Below are positions 59,616 to 64,000 of a DNA stretch of 64,000 nucleotides, piece after piece; within the stretch, counting starts at the first letter, position 1, and every line of letters starts with the position of its first letter. The notes beneath the pieces are model-generated. The model saw nothing but the letters and a program-made list of their open reading frames with translations. It was not told where the DNA came from and searched no databases. This DNA comes from Cyanobium gracile PCC 6307 (GTDB lineage Bacteria; Cyanobacteriota; Cyanobacteriia; PCC-6307; Cyanobiaceae). The DNA is taken from contig NC_019675.1 in assembly GCF_000316515.1 (NCBI RefSeq), positions 372,001-436,000 on the forward strand, given 5' to 3'. A program made the position numbers and the translations under genes.

Positions 59616-60027
59616 AGGCGGCCCGGGCACTGCGCAGGTCGAACAGCAGGTCCTCCAGGGTGAGCTGGTCCAGTTCCCGCTCCAGGGCCTGCAGCAGGCG
59701 GCGGTTGAGCACCCGGGTCACCCGGTCGCTGGGCCGGGGGTCCTCGCCTTCACCCAGGGCGATCAGGCTGCCGGCCGGGGCGTCCACCGCCGCCAGGATC
59801 GCCGCCAGGGGCACCTCGGCGGGCGGGCGCCGCAGCCTGTAGCCCCCCTGCCGACCCCGGCGGGCCTCCACCAGGGCGGCGCGGCGCAGCTTGAGCATCA
59901 GCTGCTCCAGCATCGGGCCGGGCAGGTCCTGGGCCTCGGCCAGGGCGGACACCGACTGCCAGCGCGGCGGATCGAGGGCCAGCTCCAGCAGGGCCTTGAG
60001 GGCGTAGATGCCGCTGCGGCGCAGCAT
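59584..60027 (-). CDS. Rrf2-family transcriptional regulator, cysteine-free
   Basis: 147 residues. Winged helix typical of Rrf2: MLRRSGIYALKALLELAL, SVSALAEAQDLPGPMLEQLMLKLRRAALVEARRGRQGGYRL, then the AEVPLAAILAAVDAP segment. Rrf2 proteins such as IscR bind Fe-S clusters through three Cys, but this protein has no cysteine at all, so a different signal is likely. The ATG at 60027 overlaps the ubiD stop by one base (TGATG), making it the second gene of a ubiD-rrf2 unit. Confidence 0.88.
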   Translation of the reverse strand: MLRRSGIYALKALLELALDPPRWQSVSALAEAQDLPGPMLEQLMLKLRRAALVEARRGRQGGYRLRRPPAEVPLAAILAAVDAPAGSLIALGEGEDPRPSDRVTRVLNRRLLQALERELDQLTLEDLLFDLRSARAAFSESGGLLLG

Positions 60028-61595
60028 CAGCGGCCGGCCGCGAGCCGCTCCAGCACGTGCTCCAGGGTGTAGCCGAACAGGGCGGGATCGGGCTCGCCTC
60101 GGCCCAGATCATCGAGGCCCAGTTCGCTCCAGCGGGCATCCACCCGGGCCTCCAGAGCGGCATCCCGGCCCAGGGCCTGGCCCCAGTCGTGCCGTTTCTC
60201 CGGGCCGATCTTGGTGGTGGCGTCAATGGCGAGCCGGCCGCCGAGCCCCAGCCGCTCGCTGGCGAAGTCGAGCGAGTCGAACGGGGTGTCCTCCAGCACG
60301 AACAGGTCCCGCTGGGGGTCGACCTGGGCGCTGATCGCCCAGATCACCTGGCGCGGGTCTCGGATCGCGATCGATTTGTCGACCACCACCACGAACTTGG
60401 TGTAGGTGAACTGGGGCAGGGCGCTCCAGAAGGCCATGGCCGCCCGCTTGGCCTGGCCCGGATAGGCCTTGTCGATGGCGATCACGGCCAGCTTGTAGCT
60501 GAGGCCCTCCATGGGCAGGAAGAAATCGACGATCTCCGGGATCTGCTGGCGCAGGATCGGCGTGTAGATGCGGTTCAGGGCGATCGCCAGCATCGCCTCC
60601 TCCTTGGGGGGGCGGCCGCTGAAGGTGGTCAGGAAGATGGGGTCACGGCGCTGGGTGACGCAGTGGAAGCGCACCAGGGGCGAGTCCTCCTCGCCGCCGT
60701 AGAACCCCATGTGGTCGCCGCAGGGGCCGTCCGGGAGCACTTCCCCGGGCGTGATCGTGCCTTCCAGCACCACCTCGCTGTGGGAGGGCACCTCCAGATC
60801 GAGGGTCTTGCAGCGGGCCAGCCGCACCCCCTCGCCGGCGTAGAGGCCGGCGAACAGCCATTCGCTCAGCTGCACCGGGATCGGCGTGGCCGCCGCCATC
60901 ACCAGCAGCGGATGGACGCCGATGGCCACCGCCACCTCCAGCTTGCGGCCCAGCGCCGCCGCCTTGCGCAGGTGCCGGGCCCCGCCCCGCACGCTCAGCC
61001 AGTGGACGGTGGCGCTGTTGATCGACTGGCGCTGCAGCCGGTAGACGCCCACGTTGGGGACCCCGGTCTCCGGGTCCTTGGTGATCACCAGCCCGAGGGT
61101 GATCACCCCGCCGGCATCGCCGGGCCAGGGGCGCAGCAGCGGCAGCTGCTCCAGGTTCACCGCCTCGCCCTTCAGCACCTGCTGGTGGCAGGGGGGGGTG
61201 AGGTCGAGGTCGGGGCGGGCCCGCACCAGGTCCCAGAACACCCCTCCGAACTTCATCACCTCCTTGAGACCCTTCGGGGGCCGGGGCTGCTGCAGCAGGG
61301 CCAGCTTCTCCCCGAGGGCCTCGAGCTCCTCGGGCCGCTCCATGCCCATGCTCCAGAGCACCCGTTCCACGGTGCCCATCAGGTTCACCGCCACCGGCAT
61401 GGGGGAGCCGATGACGTTCTCGAACAGCAGGGCCGGCCCGCCCATGGCCAGCACCCGGTCGGCGATCGCCGCCAGTTCCAGGTCCGGATCCACCGGCGCC
61501 GTGATGCGCCGCAACTGGCCGCGCCTCTCGAGCAGGCCCATGAAATCGCGCAGATTGCGCTGCCGCCCCAGGACTTTGCCGATCCCGTCTGCCAC
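60027..61595 (-). CDS. ubiD: UbiD-family decarboxylase (plastoquinone route)
   Basis: 522 residues from a GTG at 61595 (another GTG at 61598). UbiD uses prenylated FMN to decarboxylate 4-hydroxy-3-prenylbenzoate; in cyanobacteria it acts in plastoquinone synthesis. Motifs: RDFMGLLERRGQLRRITAPVDPDLELAAIADR, NVGVYRLQRQ, DGPCGDHMGFYGGEEDSPLVRF, IFLTTFSGRPPKEEAMLAIALNRIY and DIVDFF-like IPEIVDFFLPMEG. The open frame upstream is antisense to comB. Length is normal for the family. Confidence 0.93.
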   Translation of the reverse strand: MADGIGKVLGRQRNLRDFMGLLERRGQLRRITAPVDPDLELAAIADRVLAMGGPALLFENVIGSPMPVAVNLMGTVERVLWSMGMERPEELEALGEKLALLQQPRPPKGLKEVMKFGGVFWDLVRARPDLDLTPPCHQQVLKGEAVNLEQLPLLRPWPGDAGGVITLGLVITKDPETGVPNVGVYRLQRQSINSATVHWLSVRGGARHLRKAAALGRKLEVAVAIGVHPLLVMAAATPIPVQLSEWLFAGLYAGEGVRLARCKTLDLEVPSHSEVVLEGTITPGEVLPDGPCGDHMGFYGGEEDSPLVRFHCVTQRRDPIFLTTFSGRPPKEEAMLAIALNRIYTPILRQQIPEIVDFFLPMEGLSYKLAVIAIDKAYPGQAKRAAMAFWSALPQFTYTKFVVVVDKSIAIRDPRQVIWAISAQVDPQRDLFVLEDTPFDSLDFASERLGLGGRLAIDATTKIGPEKRHDWGQALGRDAALEARVDARWSELGLDDLGRGEPDPALFGYTLEHVLERLAAGR

Positions 61596-61667
61596 CACCC
61601 CCGCCACGTCGTCCTGCGCCGTCGAGCTGCTGACTACTGTGACGCACCCCCGTGACGATCGCGTTCC

Positions 61668-62423
61668 GTGCTTCTCTCCTATTTCCACACCTCCGAAGCG
61701 GTTCCCCCCCTGCTGCCCCCCGAGGAGGACGGCCCCGACGCGGCGGTGGTCATCGACGTGCTGCGGGCCACCACCACGATCGCCTGGGCCCTGGAGAACG
61801 GGGCCGAGGCGATCCAGGCTTTCGCCGACCTGGGCAGCCTCGAAGCGGCCGCTGCCGGCTGGCCGGCCGCCCGGCGACTCCGGGCCGGTGAACGCGGCGG
61901 CAAGCGCGTGGAGGGCTACGACCTGGGCAACTCCCCCCTGGCGGTGACCCGGGAGCGGGTGGAGAGCAAGCGCATCTTCCTCAGCACCACCAATGGCACC
62001 CGTTCCCTCGACCGGGTCCGGGACGTGCCCCTGCTGCTGACCGCCTGCCTGCCCAACCGCACCGCCGTGGCCCGGCGGCTGATCGAGCGCCAGGCCCTGC
62101 GGGTCTGGATCGTCGGCAGCGGCTGGGAGGGGGATTACTCGCTCGAGGACAGCCTGGCGGCGGGGGCGGTGGCCTCGGCGGCCATCGAGCAGGCGGTGGC
62201 GCCCCACATGGGGGTGCGCTGCGCCAACGACGAGATGCTGGCGGCCCTCGCCCTCTGGCAGCAGTGGCGCCATGACACCGAGACCTGCCTGCGCAGCGCC
62301 AGCCACGGCCAGCGCCTGATCAGGCTGGGCAACCACGACGCTGATTTCGCCTGCTGCGCCGCCGTCGACAGCCTCGAGATCGTGCCGATCCAGGCCGAAC
62401 CCGGGGTGTTGAGGGCCAGCTGA
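61668..62423 (+). CDS. comB: ComB family 2-phosphosulfolactate phosphatase
   Basis: 251 residues from GTG 61668. Recognisable as Com[80 protein letters not shown] and the [28 protein letters not shown] end. In archaea it acts in coenzyme M synthesis; in cyanobacteria, which make no coenzyme M, its physiological substrate is unclear. Divergent from ubiD, 72 bases apart. Confidence 0.92.
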   Translation: MLLSYFHTSEAVPPLLPPEEDGPDAAVVIDVLRATTTIAWALENGAEAIQAFADLGSLEAAAAGWPAARRLRAGERGGKRVEGYDLGNSPLAVTRERVESKRIFLSTTNGTRSLDRVRDVPLLLTACLPNRTAVARRLIERQALRVWIVGSGWEGDYSLEDSLAAGAVASAAIEQAVAPHMGVRCANDEMLAALALWQQWRHDTETCLRSASHGQRLIRLGNHDADFACCAAVDSLEIVPIQAEPGVLRAS

Positions 62424-62484
62424 GCGGCGCCTTGCCCCCCTTGGCGGCTCCCTTACGATTCGCCGGTCTTGGAGCGGTCCGGCG

Positions 62485-63303
62485 GTGAGCAGTTTTCTGG
62501 CGGCGGCCCTGCAACTCACCAGCACGCCGGACCCGGACGCCAATTTCTCGGCAGCTGAGGAGCTGATCGAGCTGGCGGCCCGCCGCGGCGCCGACCTGGT
62601 CGGCCTGCCGGAGAACTTCGCCTTCATGGGCGATGACGCCCGCCGGCTGGAGCTGGCACCGATCCTGGCCGAGCGCTGCAGTCGCTTTCTGGTGACGATG
62701 GCGCGCCGCTACCAGGTCACCCTGCTGGGGGGCGGATTCCCGGTGCCGGCCGGAGAGGGCCAGACCTTCAACCGCGCCGAGCTGGTGGGCCGGGAGGGCC
62801 AGCTCCTGGCCCGCTACGACAAGATCCACCTCTTTGATGTGGACCTGCCGGACGGGATCACCTACCGGGAGTCGGCCACGGTGCAGCCCGGCCACGAGCC
62901 GCCGCCGGTGGTCGATGTGCCGGGCCTGTGCCGGGTCGGCCTGTCGATCTGTTACGACGTGCGCTTCCCCGAGCTCTACCGCCAGCTGGCCGGTTCCGGG
63001 GCCCAGCTGCTGATGATCCCGGCGGCCTTCACCGCTTACACCGGCAAGGACCATTGGCAGGTGCTGCTCCAGGCCCGGGCCATCGAGAACACCGCCTACG
63101 TGCTCGCCCCCGCCCAGACGGGCCTCCACTACGGCCGCCGTCAGACCCACGGCCATGCCCTGGTGATCGACCCCTGGGGCACCGTGATGGCGGATGCCGG
63201 CGTGGAGCCGGGCCTGGCCATGGCCCCGGTCGACATGGCCCACGAGGCCAGGGTCCGTACCCAGATGCCGAGCCTCCAGCACCGCCATCCGGCGTTGTTC
63301 TGA
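62485..63303 (+). CDS. Nitrilase-superfamily amidase (Nit1/deaminated-glutathione-amidase type)
   Basis: 272 residues from GTG 62485. The Glu-Lys-Cys catalytic triad is visible: E43 in LVGLPENFAFMG, K113 in ARYDKIHLFDVDLPDG and C156 in VGLSICYDVRFPELYR. The HLFDVD context and AFTAYTGKDHWQVLLQARAIENTAYVLA are those of Nit proteins that hydrolyse deaminated glutathione, a metabolite-repair reaction. The start of the following amidase gene lies 7 bases after its stop. Confidence 0.92.
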   Translation: MSSFLAAALQLTSTPDPDANFSAAEELIELAARRGADLVGLPENFAFMGDDARRLELAPILAERCSRFLVTMARRYQVTLLGGGFPVPAGEGQTFNRAELVGREGQLLARYDKIHLFDVDLPDGITYRESATVQPGHEPPPVVDVPGLCRVGLSICYDVRFPELYRQLAGSGAQLLMIPAAFTAYTGKDHWQVLLQARAIENTAYVLAPAQTGLHYGRRQTHGHALVIDPWGTVMADAGVEPGLAMAPVDMAHEARVRTQMPSLQHRHPALF

Positions 63304-63309
63304 GTGGTG

Positions 63310-64000
63310 ATGGGAGTGCGTGCGGCGCGATTCGCCTGGTTGCTGACCCTGCCCCTGGTGCTCGGGGCCCTTCCCGCCAGGGCGGCGAGTGCCCTGTCGG
63401 CCTGGCGCCTGAGCCGGGAGGGGGTGCTGGAGCTGCGCACCTCCCCGGGGGTGCGGCTGCAGGCTTACTACGAGGAGGGCTCCGGCCTCACCGGGCCCCG
63501 GGTCTGGGTGGATCTGCCGGGTGCCCCCCAGCGCAGCCGCTCGGTCCCCGTCGGCGGCTTGGTGCGGGAGGTGCGCATCGGGCGGCCCGACCCCGGCACC
63601 ACCCGGCTGGTGCTGGAGTTCAGACCCGGCACCCGTCTGGATCCGCGCCAGCTGCGTCTGGTGGGCACGGCCCGCGACCGCTGGCGCCTCTCCCTCACCG
63701 GCCTGCCCCTGAGCGGCTTCACGCGCAATGTGGGCGAGGGCGACATGGACGCCCCCTCCTCCAGCTGGACGGCCTCACGCCCCTCCGGCTTCGGCAGCAG
63801 CGGCCGGGCCACCTCCGGCCGGCCCATCTCCGCCGACGGGCTGCCGGTGGTGCCGCGGGGCCGCTTCCGGGTGGTGATCGACCCGGGCCACGGCGGCCCC
63901 GATCCGGGCGCGGTGGGCATCGGCGGCCTGCGGGAGACCGATGTGGTGCTGGACGTCAGCCTGCAGGTGGCCCAGCTGCTCCAGGCCAGGGGGGTGCAGG
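63310..64000 (+). CDS. N-acetylmuramoyl-L-alanine amidase, N-terminal part (AMIN + Amidase_3)
   Basis: At least 230 residues, cut by the window end. A signal peptide spans residues 1-27 (Arg-rich start, hydrophobic core, LPARAA cleavage region). Residues about 30-140 are an AMIN-like domain: WRLSREGVLELRTSPGVRLQAYYE, PRVWVDLPGA, VREVRIGRP. After a Ser/Gly-rich linker the Amidase_3 domain begins with FRVVIDPGHGGPDPGAVGIGGLRETDVVLDVSLQVAQLL, with the zinc-binding His and Glu. It would be a periplasmic peptidoglycan amidase of the AmiC type, as used in cell separation. A GTG at 63307 immediately precedes the ATG. Confidence 0.92.
   Translation, partial: MGVRAARFAWLLTLPLVLGALPARAASALSAWRLSREGVLELRTSPGVRLQAYYEEGSGLTGPRVWVDLPGAPQRSRSVPVGGLVREVRIGRPDPGTTRLVLEFRPGTRLDPRQLRLVGTARDRWRLSLTGLPLSGFTRNVGEGDMDAPSSSWTASRPSGFGSSGRATSGRPISADGLPVVPRGRFRVVIDPGHGGPDPGAVGIGGLRETDVVLDVSLQVAQLLQARGVQ

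Noticed and set aside
60057..61655. 532-residue plus-strand ORF opposite ubiD
   Set aside because: Shadow of ubiD: Gln/His/Gly-rich with no recognisable domain.
61596..62627. N-terminal extension of the UbiD ORF to 866 residues
   Set aside because: Antisense to comB; the UbiD family starts near RDFMGLLE.
1..64000. tRNA, rRNA, CRISPR arrays, IS elements
   Set aside because: Gaps between genes were read and are short; no cloverleaf, repeat-spacer pattern or transposase ORF was found.

Overview
The window is high-GC chromosomal DNA from a unicellular cyanobacterium of the Synechococcus/Cyanobium type. The evidence is a psbA (photosystem II D1) gene, ndhD of the NDH-1 complex, menD/menB for phylloquinone, a UbiD decarboxylase of the plastoquinone route, glycogen synthase, an mntCAB manganese importer, and cyanobacterium-restricted families (DUF760, DUF2605, DUF4336). 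Genes are tightly packed, with many ATGA, GTGA or TGATG stop/start overlaps. I found no tRNA, rRNA, CRISPR array or integrase.

Layout. 0-6.7 kb holds housekeeping genes: pyrC tail, a META-domain lipid-envelope-type protein, YbjQ, murF, glgA and an L,D-transpeptidase. 6.8-23.2 kb is an exopolysaccharide (EPS) island with somewhat lower GC. A leftward operon (15.0 to 8.3 kb) encodes a GT4 transferase, a Wzx flippase, a GT2 transferase, a GT2-Alg14 fusion, an Alg13-like partner, a STAS-domain/sugar-transferase fusion and an RsbW-like kinase. A rightward operon (15.4-19.2 kb) encodes Wza-like, Wzc-like (no kinase) and Wzy-like proteins. It is followed by a PAS protein, a hybrid histidine kinase, an HPt protein and a response regulator with a PP2C/SpoIIE phosphatase. 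A free STAS protein lies opposite. Together these supply every part of a phosphorelay feeding a partner switch, with one STAS target fused to the enzyme that would start EPS synthesis. This is the most interesting system in the window.

23.3-32.3 kb: menD-menB, lepB, DUF760, the mntC-mntA-mntB-DUF4336 operon, and psbA with its terminator. 32.4-45.5 kb: a DUF697 pseudo-GTPase-like protein, trpS, a GH104-like muramidase, a TM2 protein, thrS-glk, thrB, ndhD and an M3 oligopeptidase. 45.5-52.8 kb is more variable: a truncated small ORF, a Fur/Zur-like palindrome, an FAD oxidoreductase, an atypically low-GC MFS transporter, an NDH-2-like flavoprotein, a TVP38-disulfide-reductase fusion and a TspO homologue. 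52.8-64 kb: VOC protein, glmU, mnmD, aroA, DUF2605, DUF547, a TIGR04283-type glycosyltransferase, a UbiG-like methyltransferase, an Rrf2 regulator, ubiD, comB, a nitrilase-family amidase and the start of a cell-wall amidase.
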